Of a stretch of DNA of 64,000 nucleotides, positions 17,770-30,417 are shown in pieces. The position numbers were made by a program, and so were the translations under genes. The first letter of the stretch is position 1. Every line of letters starts with the position of its first letter. Location of the stretch: positions 8,379,444 through 8,443,443 of the forward strand of contig NC_037269.1 of NCBI RefSeq assembly GCF_000002425.4, read 5' to 3'. The notes below the pieces were generated by a model. It saw only the letters and a list, made by a program, of their open reading frames with translations. It did not search any database and was not told where the DNA came from. The DNA comes from Physcomitrium patens. Taxonomy: Eukaryota; Streptophyta; Bryopsida; Funariales; Funariaceae.

Positions 17770-18861
17770 ATCTATTCTAATTTTAATGTGAAAATCATGA
17801 TATAAGAGTTTTATTAAAAAAATAAAGTAATAAAGAATAAAGAAAAAGAAAAAACACAAGATGGTAGTTCAAAACAAGATATGCTCTAATGTATTTAGCA
17901 CTTCTTATTTTATAATGTCTTCTTGTTAAAAACCTCAATGGAAATATTTTAAAATTTATGATTTATATGTAAAATTTTTACTCAAAGAGTGTTGATAAGC
18001 TTGTGAAGATTTGCAATAGTTGCAAATTTGGTTTTACTTCTGCCAATTGAAGCAACTATATTTTTTCTTCTATTTTTATAAATAAAAACTTTAATAAATC
18101 TACAAATAAAATTAGAAGAGAGTAATCCACAACTTCTATTATCAAATATGTATATATATATATATTTGTAAAAAATGATAGTTTTCTATCTTTAAAAAAA
18201 ATCAATGTAAAAAAAAAATGTTAGTTTAAAAGTAAATAGTCCACAATCTCTAAAACATAAAAAAAAAAAATTGATAATTTACTTACTTTTAAAATAAAAC
18301 AAAAATAATAAATTAACACTCTTGTCAAGCTGCCAAATTATCAAGGATATGAATTACAAAGAACTAAAGTGTCAATACACTCTTGAGTCACTTGAAAAGA
18401 ATAGATAATTATTAAAATATGATATAATATTTAAATTAGGATAGCTATTGCTAAAGACAAGAAGACTAAAGAATCTTGAAATAAGACTAAGAAAAACAAA
18501 ATGTATTAATAAGGATAAGAAAGTCTTTACTCCTACCTCTATATATACTATCAAACTAAAAATTACATGGCAATGTTCTATAGGACCTACAATACTTATC
18601 CAACTTGCAAGTCACAAGTTTAACTTACAAGATAAATTTTTTACATGTACACCATATGGCCAATTTCTACTACAAGTTACCAACGTGTACAATATATGGA
18701 TAATTTTTTGGCATAGTTTTTAATCTATTAACCACCTATAAATATGTCTAAAGTCAAATCCATATCTATGAAGCCTCTCTTCAAGATATTATCATATTTA
18801 TTTATTTCTACTTACTTCTATCTAAGTCTTTTAATCTATGTAAATATATATGTTTATAACA
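17770..18861 (-). mobile_element. Element L: decayed 5' LTR plus leader and gag start (minus strand)
   Basis: On the minus strand there is a 523-bp LTR (18861-18339; TGTTATAAAC start, family TATA and CTCTTG blocks) followed leftwards by a leader and a gag start resembling those of elements J and K. The rest of the internal region is missing to the left. Heavy A/T drift and stops show an old copy. Confidence 0.65.
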
Positions 18862-19639
18862 TCAATATATAAGTTGGATAATTTTAATATTAAAAATTTA
18901 GAAGATAGTCAAAAAACTCTTATGTTCCATGGTTGTGGCATGAATAGCTTTAGTAGCCTTGTCTTGTTGTTTGTTATCTTTATTGCGGAAGCTATAATGG
19001 AATTGTAGTAGAATGCGAATCAAAAATTATATAATATTTTATAAAAATATAAAAATAAAATTATTTATACTTATTAATAATATTTTAATTTTTTTATTAA
19101 TAATGTTCATAAAAAGAATAAAAAAATGTATATATAATATATCTTAAAAAATAAAAAATAAAAATAAAAAGATTTTAAGATGAATTTTAAAAAGATTTAT
19201 AAAATCATTCTAAATATCTATTAATACATAATTATAATTGCAAGCACATCTTAATTTTTTAAAACTTTCTTAAATTAAATAGATATTTCTATTACTTATT
19301 ATGAGTTCTTCAAGATCTTTATAATTAATCAAATATCAATTTATTACTTCTTTTACTTAAAAGTAATGTTTATTTAAATTTCAAACATATTTGATTTATA
19401 ATTTATATATCCTTTATTCTAAAATATCCTTAAATAATTTGAACTGCTAATAAAGAATAAATTTATATTAATTTAGTGTAATATTTTTTAAAAATATTAC
19501 AAAATATGAAAAAAAATATATTTAAAAATAATATCTCTAATTTTATTAATTCAAGAATAAGAATATAAAAAAGCCCTTTTAATAAAGTATTACATTTAAT
19601 TTTTATTTATTTTTTATTTAATTTTCTATTATTTAAATA
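18862..19639. other. Very AT-rich stretch, nothing recognised
   Basis: No LTR or coding similarity is visible. It may be the distal decayed end of the LRR pseudogene that follows. Confidence 0.5.
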
Positions 19640-20284
19640 ATAATGTCTTTAATTTTTTTATGACATCAAACTCAAAATGCATCCTCTTTAAATTAAAAGT
19701 TCTTTAAGATTTATGAAATTGATAAAGCTACTATGAATTGCCTCCATATGAAAACAACTACTTAAAATTAAAGTTTTCAAAGAAGTCAAGGTATCAAAGG
19801 CATTACTCTCAATTCTTATCTTTTTATAATTTTTTAGTTTTAAGAATTCCAAAATTAATAGATAAAAAATCTAAAATACATGTTTACCAAATTTTCACTT
19901 CTTTTAATTAATAATATCTTTAAATTTTTTTATGCTATTATAACCAACATAAATCTTCATCAAATATATAAGTTTATAAAATAAAATTTCTCAAGGTTAC
20001 TAAGATTTAAAAAGCCATTGTAAATTCTCTCCAATTGCAAATAATTACATAAGCCTAAGGTTTTCAAAGATATCAATGCATTAAATGTATTAATATTATA
20101 TTTTATCTTTATATATTTTAAAAAAATTCCATGAATTCTAGAGTTGATAGATTAGACAAATCCAAAGGCATGTCTTTCAAATTCTCATATCTTCCAAATG
20201 ATAATACATCTTTAGCTTTATCATGTCATCAAAATTAATATGCATCTTCTTCAAATTTATACATTCATTAAAACATATTACTTT

Positions 20285-20338
<54 letters not shown>

Positions 20339-21500
20339 AATTAGTTCCAATTGCAAACAACTACCTAGACTTAAGCTTCTCAAAGATATCAATGCACCAA
20401 AGGCATCACTCTTAATTCTCATATTATTACAATTATTTAGTGCTAAAACCTTTGAAGTTGATAAATTAGATAATTCCAACAACATGTCTTTTAAATTCTC
20501 ATATTCTTTAAATAATTATATCTTCAACTTTATTATGCTATCAAAACTATCATGAATCTCTTTTAAATATATAAAATATAATTTCTTAAGATTTTAGAAA
20601 TTAAAAAAGCTATTGTGATTTGCTTCCAATAGCAAACAATCATCTAGGCCTAAATTTATTAAAGATATCAATATATTAAAGGCATCACTCTTACTTCTCA
20701 TCTTAAAATATTTTAAGTACAATTTTTTTTTAAAGATGAAAGATTAGTCATTTTTAAAGGTGTATTTTTTAAAATTTTATATCCTACAAATGATAGTATA
20801 TCTTGAGCTTTGTCATATTATCAAAATTATTATGCATTTTCTTTAAATTCATATATCTTTGAAGATAAAGTTTTTGAAGAGATATCATATCATTAAAATC
20901 TTCTTTAATTATATGTAAATTTAAGTATTATCTTAAATTCATTTTTATTAAAGATGATTTTAAATGACTACTTTTATTTATATTTTTTATGTTTTTATAA
21001 CTTCTTAAATTTAAATACTTCAATGCCTTTATATTAGAATGTACTCTTATAATATTGTTTGATTTCATGTATCCTTTTAAATAAAGATTTCTAAAATCAT
21101 TTGTTTAACCTCATAAAAATCTTTGTATTTAAGTTTTAAACAAACTTTTAAACTCAATATTCTTAAATACTTTATATTCAATGCATTAATATTAAATCTT
21201 ATTAGAATTTATGAACTAATCAATTATAATATAATAATTTAATTTACATAGTTTTTGAATATAAGAATTAGAATAAATTTTATATTATATTTTGACTTGA
21301 TTATATTGCTTGATTCAAATAAATAAATCTTTAATCACTTCAATATATTGGATTATTTTTTTAATATAGTTAGAAGTTTTATACTTACATATGCTATAAA
21401 ATTCAATAAGTAAAGATGAAACAATACAATCTTTATACCACTATATGATTTTAAATGACTTATATAACTTTTAAAATACATGATTCTTTCATTCAAATCA
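19640..21500 (-). pseudogene. Decayed leucine-rich-repeat gene (possible NLR remnant)
   Basis: Read on the minus strand, a block encoding an LRR (for example SDAFGALISLRSLSLGSC, in the open piece 20177-20485) recurs at about 20678, 20399, 20087 and 19795. The spacing is close to 290 bp, which is about four LRR units of 24 residues. A second block (MLLELSNLSTSKVLAL then NNCNNMRI) alternates with it. The pattern L..L.L..C..L..L resembles LRRs of plant NB-ARC-LRR resistance proteins. A (TA)n tract at 20290-20334 and many stops break it. No NB-ARC or kinase motif was found, so the class is uncertain. Confidence 0.55.
20290..20334. repeat. (TA)n microsatellite inside the LRR remnant
   Basis: An uninterrupted AT dinucleotide run of about 45 bp interrupts a 290-bp LRR period. 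Confidence 0.9.
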
Positions 21501-21590
21501 TTTTATAAATAAATCATATTTTTTATATTAGAAATGATATAAATATTATATAATTTATATTATATTTAGAAAATATAAAATACATAAAAT

Positions 21591-21592
<2 letters not shown>

Positions 21593-21639
<47 letters not shown>
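21593..21639. repeat. (TA)n microsatellite
   Basis: A pure TA run of about 47 bp, followed by CATATGCATATT. Confidence 0.9.
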
Positions 21640-21643
<4 letters not shown>

Positions 21644-21892
21644 GCATATTACATTAAATAATATAATAGGTTTAAAATCATATCTTTGATATTTAATTAA
21701 CAAATGATTTATAAATTTCTTTTATTTTAAAATTTCATTAAAATTTTCTCCAAATGTTTTTAATCCACATCTTGTAATAAATTGTATGTACTTAAAATTC
21801 TAAATTTTTTTATTTTAATGATTTTTTTTTAAAGTATTGTAATCATTTCTTTACAATTTTTTAACTCATGCTTATAAGATTAGATAACAATG

Positions 21893-22451
21893 TGTCAATT
21901 ACAAGAACATGATAAAGTCAAATAAACAAGTGAGACTTCTTTCATAGAAAGATGAAAAAATAGAAATAACTTGATATATATATTAAAAAAGAAACTGGAA
22001 TGGCTATTGTTAAAAGCCAAGGAAACTAGAGACCCTTGAAACTAGACTGGAAGCAAGAAAGGAGTTGACAAGAGTGAAGAAGGCTTCACTCTTGTTTCTA
22101 TATATACTATCTAACTAGGGGCTACGTGGCGACGTTCTATAAGACCTCTAATATGTATTGACTTTGTAGGATACATGCCTTGACTTACAAGACAAGTTTT
22201 TCTATGTGTGGGCCACATAGTTAGTTTGGTCTTCAAGCTAACAACATGTGTGGTACATGGCCAACTTGTTGACCACGTTTTTAATCCCAAAAAGTCAATT
22301 AAAGACACCTATAAAGTCAAAGCAATATCTATAAAGCTTCTAAGAAGCTTCCATACCAAATATTATAGAATTAACTTACTTTTACCTATTTTTATTTACT
22401 TCTACCTATTTATATATGTAATTATTGGCTTACATGTATATGTTTGTGACA
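21893..22451 (-). repeat. Solo LTR of the element B family
   Basis: A complete 559-bp LTR in minus orientation, from TGTCAATTAC to TTTGTGACA. It has the B-type U5 (rc of AAGTCTCACTT) and lacks internal sequence on either side. Flanks CAATG (21888-21892) and CAATA (22452-22456) form a target duplication with one G-to-A difference. It is better preserved than neighbouring LTRs, so it is relatively recent. Such solo LTRs arise by LTR-LTR recombination. Confidence 0.85.
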
Positions 22452-23924
22452 CAATACCTTCATAAATATTTTTAATCTATGTATCTTTGTAAAAAAAATA
22501 CTATATATGAAAATATATAAATATATGTATATATATATATATTTAAATTTAGGTTATCAAAATTAGGTTTTAATCTTATTCAAAGGTTATTAGAATCAAA
22601 AATTATTATGGATTTTTTTATGTTTTGTCTATATACAAAGTGCTATTTTTCTATTCAAAGAATAACTTATGATTTTAAAATTTAAAGATGTCTGAATTAA
22701 GTGTTGGCTACTTCTATATAATATTCATTTGAATATGGTATATAAAAAAAATCTATCTTTAAAAATATTCTTATAGAATATTTTCATACTTGTGCTTTAA
22801 TTAAGTGGACTTATATCCATTTTTTCTAATTAACTTATAAAAATCTTTAGTTTATTCTATTTTCTATTAATGGCTATTACTTAGCTTTTATTTGTACTAA
22901 ACATTGTGTTATCTACTAATTTTTGGATATATTTATATTTTAAACATCATCAAAGATTAAAAGAATGTTTTATCTTAAAAGATTTGAACTGATAATTATT
23001 TATCTTTTTCAAGATTCTTGACTTTCAATGTATTATCAATATATTTTAAAATTTTATTCAATTCAATTAATGGTCATATTTTAGCTCCTTTAAGATTACA
23101 TGGTAAAAATATGTTTATCTTCCAACATATGTTTTATCTACAATGTTAATAGCATTGGATAATAATATTATTTTTTTGGAATTTTTTTTTATCAATATAT
23201 TCTTTAAATGCTTTTACTAATATAGGCATATAATTCACTACACTATTCAAAATATTTTTAAGACGTAGCTTCTTTAATTCTAAATTCTTTGTATGAAAAC
23301 TTGATTCTTGATAAAACTTTAGAAAATACTTCAAAAATTGAACAAAAATTTATCACAATAAAAATATTGGATTTTGTAAGATTAATAATTCTAAGATTAA
23401 TTATATAAAACTTATGTTTATAACTATGCATATTATCTAAATTTTTATTTTTTTAATTTTATGCATGACTAATTACTATAAACATATATGTTAAACCAAC
23501 TTTAACTATAAATAAACAATCACTATTCAATTAAAAAAAATCTTATCTTAAGACATTATTAAATTAAACAAAATTCAAATTCAAATGTTAATTAGTTGAT
23601 CTATCATTATATTTTTTTTGATGAATTTTAGTCAATTCTTTATTATTTTAATTTTTATAATATTTATCCAACCACATCCATAGAATCATAAAAACATTTA
23701 ATAAAACTTAATGTATGGTCCATACTTGTAATATTTGTTTAAAGTTTGTAAGATAAATTTTCTATAGCTATATATTAGAATTTGATACTAGCATTTTATT
23801 CTTTGTAAATTTATCTTAATTTTTTTTTCTTTACTCCATTAAATTCTTCAAATTTTTATATAAAATAACATCTTCTTAAAGGCTTTTATATATCTATTAA
23901 GAATATAAACTTCAAAAAATTAAA
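22452..23924. other. AT-rich stretch without recognised genes
   Basis: No family LTR or pol sequence could be aligned by eye. A minus-strand open frame at 23146-23334 has no recognisable motif. Confidence 0.5.
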
Positions 23925-24430
23925 AGATTAATATACTCTTGTGTCTCTATAGAAGACTAAAAAATCACTCAAAGATATTAATATATTCAACTACAAATGG
24001 CTATTGCCAAAGATAAGAAGACTAAAAAGTCTTGAAATAAGACTAAGAACTAGAATGGCATTGATAAGAGTGAAGAAGGCTTCACTCTTGCCTTTATATA
24101 TACTCTTTAACTACGAGCTATGTGGTGATATATTATAGGACCTCCAACATATGTTTTCTTAGACATATGTTTTAACTTGCAAGGCAAGTTATCTATATAT
24201 AGGCCATATAGTTAACTTATTTCTCAAACTATTAATATACATAATATGTGGCTAACTTATTGATCAAGTTTTTAGCCTAGCAATTAATTATAAACATATG
24301 TAAAATCAAAGCAATATTTATAAAGTTTTTAAAAAGCTTCTCTAAAAGATATTATGAAATTAATTTATTATCATTTATTTCTATCTAATTACATAAGTAA
24401 TTATTGAAATAAATATGTATATCCCTGACA
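23925..24430 (-). repeat. Element I 3' LTR
   Basis: It starts TGTCAGGGATATAC at 24430 on the minus strand and contains the family blocks (CCTCCAATATG, TATATATA, CTCTTG). The far end near 23925 seems truncated. Confidence 0.8.
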
Positions 24431-24519
24431 TTACTTCCTTTTCTAGAGATAATTTTCATGAAGAGTAATCATCATCTTTTATGTATCTTGTTTTTTTATC
24501 ATCTTACTTTTAATGGATG

Positions 24520-26062
24520 TCATCAATAAAAATCCTCAACCTTCTTTATTATATTTGCAAGATTTTTTACTGGCTTTTATGTACATTTACTAATAATATA
24601 TCTACACTAATGAAAAAGATATTTCAATCTATTTTGGTGTATCTTTGAATCTAAAAGTTCTTCTATATTAAATTTTTGATTATTATCTATTTTTATAGGA
24701 TGAGGTGGTATTTTTCTTCTTTTCAAGATATTTATTGACTTATATGGCTTAAAAAGACACATATGAAATACATGATGGATTTTCATAGACTCTGATAGAT
24801 TTAATCAATAAGCAATAAAAATTGATTTTTTTACAAATAGAAAAAGATCCTAGCTTATAATAGTCTAATTTGTCATAAGGACAAGTAATCTTGAAACTAT
24901 GATAAAGTAAATATATCTTATTATTCATATTAAATTCTAATTATCCTTTGTAATAGGCATCCATATTGATCTTTTATCATTCTTGAGCTTCCTTTAATTG
25001 CATCTTTATTGTTGCATGAAGCTCTAATAAATGATTTGTTAAATCTTTGCTGCAAGATTATTAATTTTTAAAAAGTAAAAAATATCAAATCATATGTGAT
25101 AACCATAATTGGCAAAGAAAGGTACTTATTGAGTAGAAAAATATATTGAATTATTGTATCCAAACTCTACCAATGGTAAAAAAATTGTCTAATCATCTTA
25201 ATGATAATTGATGATATACTTCAAATATTGCTTTAAAATTTGACTCATCTATTTTATTTTTCCATAAATTTGAGAATAAAAAGTAAAATAAAGCTTATAT
25301 CTATCTATAGAAATTTGAAGAGGATTTTTTAAAAATATTGACACAAATTGAGTCCCTCTATTATTTAAATAATCCATAATAGTAATAGATATTGTAAAAA
25401 AAAATTAGTTGTTTTTTTACTTATAATAGATTTTATACATAGTACAAAATATGCCATTTTTATAAAATGAGCTATTATCAAAAATATAGAATCATAAAAA
25501 TCTAAGATTGAAAGACCTATAATAAAATTCATAGAAATAAAAGACCATAGTTGTTTTAGAATAGGTAATGGCTGAAGAAGTCTATAAGGTGAATGATAAG
25601 AAATTTTTGATTTTGAACAAATATAATATGATTTTACAAAGTCTTTAATTTCTTTTTATATTTGAAGCTACAAAAAATCTCTTGATATTAGTTTCAAAGT
25701 CTCATTGTATCCAAAATATTCAATTCCTAAAAAATCATGATAAACTTAAAGAATACATAATCATACTTTTCTTTTTGGAATATATAATTTTTTCTTGAAA
25801 TAAAATAGATTATTTTTGAACTTGAATTTAGAAGTATTATGAGACTTAAAAGAATTATTTTTGATATCATGAATAAGAAGATCAAAGGACATATTTGATT
25901 GAATTTGCTTGACAAAAGTTGAATTAATAATCAATGTTGATTTTATTGCTCAAAAATAAAAATGATCTAGTTTTAAAAGAATCATTTTTTGTTGATCAAA
26001 AGTTACATTTCATTCTTTTTTTGAAAGATAAAAATATTAAGAAAGAACGTCTAAAAAATCTA
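24520..26062 (-). pseudogene. Element I integrase-chromodomain remnant
   Basis: The longest open piece is 25727-25915. Alignment with B by position shows the integrase zinc module, the DDE core with SDRGTQF decayed, the GPF module and the chromodomain region, all interrupted by stops. Differences from B are dominated by C-to-T and G-to-A. Confidence 0.8.
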
Positions 26063-26074
26063 ATTATTTTTTAG

Positions 26075-26936
26075 GAATCATGTGATTGAAATCATGCATA
26101 ACATCTAGTAAAGGTCATATTTTTTCCTCAAATCTTTCACCTTGTTTTAAAATAGATATATATTTAGGACCTAAAAATCACAAAGTCTTTATATTATTAG
26201 ATTTAAGAGTCTTAGCTTCTTTTATAGATGAAGACTTTATCTAAAAATAAAAGATATTATTAGTGAAGAAAACTAAATTCATACATGTAAAAGTCATAGA
26301 TGGTAAGAAGGAATTCAATCACTATTTGGATCAATCTACAACTTATTACAAAATGAGTTGGTTATATTAAAAGTGTATATTGATAAGAACTTAGCTAAAA
26401 ATTTCATACACCATTCAAAAACTCTAGCAGGAGCTCCTATCTTATTTATAAAGAAAAAAGTTGGTTCTCTACAAATGTACATAAACTATCAAGGACTTAA
26501 GAAGTTCACTATTAAAAATAGGTACCTCCTATCTCTGATTTTAAGACTTTTTGATTAACTCAATGAAACAAAGACCTATATAAAAATAGATTTATAAAGA
26601 ACATACAATCTAGTCTACATTAAAGAAAAAAATCAATAGAAGACTATATTTTGAACTAAGTATTTATATTTTGAATATAATGTCATATCTTTTGGATTCA
26701 AAATTGTACCAATCAATTTTTAACATCTTATGAATGAAAATTTTTATGAGCTTCTTGATGATTTTGTTGTCTATTATTTAGAAAATATTCTAATTTATTC
26801 TAAAAATATAAAATAATATGAATTTTATGTTTTTTTATATTATAAAACTTTAAAGATACAAAATTATATGCTAAGATAGAAAAATATATATTCTACACTA
26901 CTCAAGTTGATTTTTTAGGATATATCATTTTCAATG
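26075..26936 (+). pseudogene. Element H: plus-strand protease/RT fragment with internal deletion
   Basis: It starts with sequence matching the gag-protease junction of B, covers the protease start, then jumps at about 26305 directly to the reverse transcriptase start. An open piece at 26358-26558 encodes the RT N-terminus (LAKNFIHHSK, GAPILFIKKK). It ends at the conserved VDFLGYII region, where gag of element F begins. It abuts inverted element I at about 26065, a rearrangement junction. Confidence 0.75.
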
Positions 26937-27879
26937 AAGAAATATAAGAGAAATTGAAGAAATTAATGCTTACAATGCATCAATTTAATTTACCACTACA
27001 AGGAGGAAAAAGAATGATAGAAAGTGGATATATAGAGATGATTAGAGTTGTTTGAACATCTGCACCAAAACATGTTTCTTTTTTTATGGTAGAACACTAT
27101 TCAAGCACTAAAGAACTAAGAATTATCTGACTTGAGAAGTTTGATAGTACAAGATTAAAGTTTCAAGGACTCATTAATGAAGTACAATTGGTAATTAAAC
27201 TTTAACCTCAAAGCTATGCAATTCAAGGCCACAAGTTAGGTTTATTGAAATACTACTTTTTGATTTTGTATTATTATGGTTTTTATCTTTTTTTTAATAA
27301 AGTGATTCAATATTAGACAATTTGAAAGAATTTTTAGTAGAATTTTTATCTATGTATGAAAAATATGATGTAATTTGAATTACAAGAAACAAGATCTGTA
27401 TTTTGTGACAAAAAAATTAATTTGTAATATTGTTTGTTTTATAATTTTGACAACTTGTGATTAATATCAAGTAAAATGAAGGAGCATTCATTAGCCAATT
27501 TTTTTATGGATTATAATATAAAATAAAAAAAAATTGATTCTCAATTTACTTAATCCTCAAATATTAAGTCAAGTAATTGATTTTGCTGTAAAGTGTGACA
27601 ATTAAATTTTTGAATTTTGGTCTAAAAATTACATAAATAGGCTCCAATATTATTATAATTTAATGGCTATACGAACAGCTTTTCAATATATGCTTTTAAA
27701 AGTAGAGGATATGTAAATTAATATGATATGTTTTAAATCTCTCATTGAGCAATAAAAGACTTTTTGTCATCAAGAAGAATTATATTTATATTATAGAGAA
27801 TCAAAATATACTATCTAATATTGTCTAAAGAAGCAAAACAATTATAAAATAAAAAGTACAACTATCAAAGAAGATAATA
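26937..27879 (+). pseudogene. Element F gag remnant
   Basis: Aligned by eye to B gag from about 2746 to the ATATG upstream of its stop. Recognisable parts include the CDN-like region and a decayed zinc knuckle. It is cut by element E exactly where the gag tail resumes at 41320. Confidence 0.8.
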
Positions 27880-28344
27880 TGTCATAGATATATATCTACT
27901 ATAATTATTGTTTAGGTAATATGAATAGGTAGAAGTAAGTAAAAGTAAATTAATTTTATAATATTCTTTAGAAAAGCTTTTTAGAAGCTTTTTAGATGCT
28001 ATTTTGACTTTATAAGTATTTTTAGTTGATTGGTAGGTTAAAAACTTGGTCAACAAGCTAACCACATGCCACATGCATTGGTAGCTTATAGAATAAGTTA
28101 ATTATATGGCGCCCATATAGAAAACTTATCTTGTAAGTCAAGATATGTATCATATAAAGTCAACACGTTTTTGGAGGTCTTATAGAATGTCGCGACATAG
28201 ATCCTAGGTAGATAGTGTATATAGAGGCAAGAATAAAGCCTTCTTCAGTGAAGATAATTCTTTTTTTTGCTTCTAGTATAGATTTAAGAGTCTCTAGTTT
28301 CTTTGTCTCTTGGCAATAGCCATTCTTATTTCTTTTTAGTATAC
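27880..28344 (+). repeat. Element E 5' LTR, first part
   Basis: It begins TGTCATAGATAT in F's gag and carries the GCTTTTTAGAAGCTTT, TATATAGAGGCAAG and AATAGCC blocks of the family. It is interrupted by element D after TATAC. Confidence 0.85.
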
Positions 28345-29143
28345 TGTAGAATAGGTAAATAAATTTTGTTGTAAATTACTGGTTGGTTATTAACAACCTT
28401 GAGAATTGGACTTATGATTAGGCAGTTTAGTTGGTAACAGTAGGTTGTTAGTGGAACAAATGGTTAAGAATTCAAAGGGTCATAACCTTTGGAATCTGTT
28501 GGCCGATGGTCCATCTTTTGGTAGGATAAAGAGGTTGAGAAAAGGGAGATCGGGGCCAAACTGTGAGAGTCATAAGCCGAGACGCGAGACTGTGAGAGTT
28601 GTAAGCCGGGGTAAGCTTGGTGCTATCTCTTTATTTTCTTTGCTTTTATTATTTGCTTATGAAGAATTGTAATTGAGAAAAGTATTGTTGAAACTGTGAT
28701 TAGAATATTATGAAATATGACTTTGGATTGACCGTTTTGGAGAAAATCTATGACTTTGAGAATTGATATTATCGAATTGTGTTGTGTTAAGTGAAGATAT
28801 TGAATTCTGTGTGATGAATTGAGAAACTAAATATAATAAGTAAGTTAGAGATCAGTAATTAAATATTTATAAACTGCAAAGAAAGTAAATGGGAGATGAA
28901 CTAATAAGAATATGGAAGTATTATTGAATTGATAGTCATAGAATGGATTATGTATTGAATTAAGATAGAAGTAGTAAGCCTTGGTGTTTTGTAGTTTGAT
29001 AATTGATTTTAGATAGCTAGAGTACAGTCAATTGTGACACTAACAGACCGAATTCATATAAACAATCTTTCTCCATGTTCGAACTGACCTCTATTAGTTC
29101 AATTGCTTTGGTATATTGAAGCTTGAATACAACGACAATAACA
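28345..29143 (+). repeat. Element D 5' LTR
   Basis: Clearly paired with 33397-34162 over its length (shared ACTGGTTGGTTATT, GGTAACAGTAGGTTG, TAAGCCGGG and the end GAAGCTTGAA). Pair divergence is several percent, much more than in element B. Confidence 0.9.
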
Positions 29144-29146
29144 TTT

Positions 29147-29163
29147 TGGTATCGCTGCCATGG
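29147..29163 (+). other. Element D putative primer binding site
   Basis: TGGTATCGCTGCCATGG starts 3 nt after the LTR end. The first 7 bases match the initiator tRNA-Met site but the rest does not. The cognate tRNA is not identified. Confidence 0.5.
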
Positions 29164-29481
29164 AAATAATAACAATATGAAATGTTAGAAATTGATTGTA
29201 TGGGAGATGGAATTATATGTTGAATGAGAACGTGAGAAGAATCAGTTTTAGGGTTACAAATATGTGAGTTATAATTCAAGGCAATATTGATTTTGTAAAG
29301 AAGAATAAAAGATTATGAGTGATAATCATGAAGGGAGGATTATCAAAGAATTAATTGACAAGTGAAAAAAAGACAGGAGCGATTACGCATAAGAAATCTC
29401 CTACTGGAATGACAAAAAAGAATTGTAGGTCCAATTAAAACCAAAGGAAGAAAAATTCAAATTCAAATAGCAAGGAGACCA

Positions 29482-30417
29482 GTGATAATACCAATAGCCG
29501 TGGGAGTGCCAGAAGTACAAATAGGAGCAGTAGAAGACCGAACTACAAGTATGGCACCATTACCTACTTTTAGTGGTTGGTCGGGCTCTGATTCCAATGA
29601 TCATATATATCAATTCTTGACAGCCTACATAGCTAATAATAGTAGAACTGAAGACATTTGGTTGAGATGGTTGCGAATAACTTTAAAAGATACAGCTTTT
29701 GAATGGTATAATGGGCAACCAGTGGATAGATTTTCCAATTGGGAGGCCTTAAGGAATGCCTTCCTAATCCATTTTAGACCAATTGGATTTGAAGATCGGC
29801 TTCGAGAAAGTTTTATGAATAGCAAGATGTTTGCAGAGGAATCAGTGGAGTCCTATTATGGCCAGATTGCAGATATACTTCGTAAATGGTCAAATAATCA
29901 AATGCCAGATGTGTTTATATTGTCGATGTTAATTAATGGTTTGCATCCACCAGAATTGAAAATATTTGTTAAAGAGGCTCGACCAGCTATGGTAGAGGCA
30001 TTATTGGCACGAGCAAAGGTGTGGAAAGAATGTCATTATGACCAATTATTAATAATAGAGGCCATGATGATTTCAAGTTCAGGAAGCCAACAAATACAAT
30101 CGGAAAATGTGTTGATGGGTAATTATCCACAAATGGCTGACTCCAATATGAAGAATGTTATGTTGCAAAAACCAATTAATGCTATCCCACTCCAAGCAAT
30201 AGCGCCAATAACAATGACATCTTATTTTACATTGCCAACCTATCAACAACCGGAGTTGTTCACAAATGTGACCGTTAAAGATCCAAATGAAGCCTTGTTA
30301 TTAAATCTAACAAAGAAGATGGAAGAATTGGCCTTGAATTTGGCTAAAGATAAGGAGAAACGACATAAGCCTTCTAATATGAGACCTAATGTATGGTGTA
30401 ATAATTATAAGAGATAA
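29482..30417 (+). CDS. Element D Gag (open 311-codon frame)
   Basis: Retrotransposon gag domain: PLPTFSGW near residue 28, then WLRWLRITLKDTAFEWYNG, WEALRNAFLIHF and SKMFAEESVESYYG, typical of Ty3/gypsy capsid proteins of Tat/Athila type. The frame ends at TAA (30415-30417) and immediately continues in-frame with GHFDTEC..., completing a CCHC zinc knuckle that begins WCNNYKR. The stop is therefore probably a nonsense change within the original gag. The annotated start at 29482 is the first ATG after a leader with in-frame stops. A homologue of element B Gag is not evident. Confidence 0.8.
   Translation: MIIPIAVGVPEVQIGAVEDRTTSMAPLPTFSGWSGSDSNDHIYQFLTAYIANNSRTEDIWLRWLRITLKDTAFEWYNGQPVDRFSNWEALRNAFLIHFRPIGFEDRLRESFMNSKMFAEESVESYYGQIADILRKWSNNQMPDVFILSMLINGLHPPELKIFVKEARPAMVEALLARAKVWKECHYDQLLIIEAMMISSSGSQQIQSENVLMGNYPQMADSNMKNVMLQKPINAIPLQAIAPITMTSYFTLPTYQQPELFTNVTVKDPNEALLLNLTKKMEELALNLAKDKEKRHKPSNMRPNVWCNNYKR

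Larger units (their letters stand above)
23925..26062 (-). mobile_element. Element I: minus-strand chromovirus remnant lacking the accessory ORF
   Basis: On the minus strand, pol sequence from the RNase H/integrase boundary (about 26060) runs to the chromodomain end (about 24520), then only about 90 bp of tail, then the 3' LTR (24430 to about 23925). The tail keeps the ...CTAGAAAAGGAAG polypurine region. The 140-codon accessory ORF present in B, C, E and F is missing. Confidence 0.8.
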
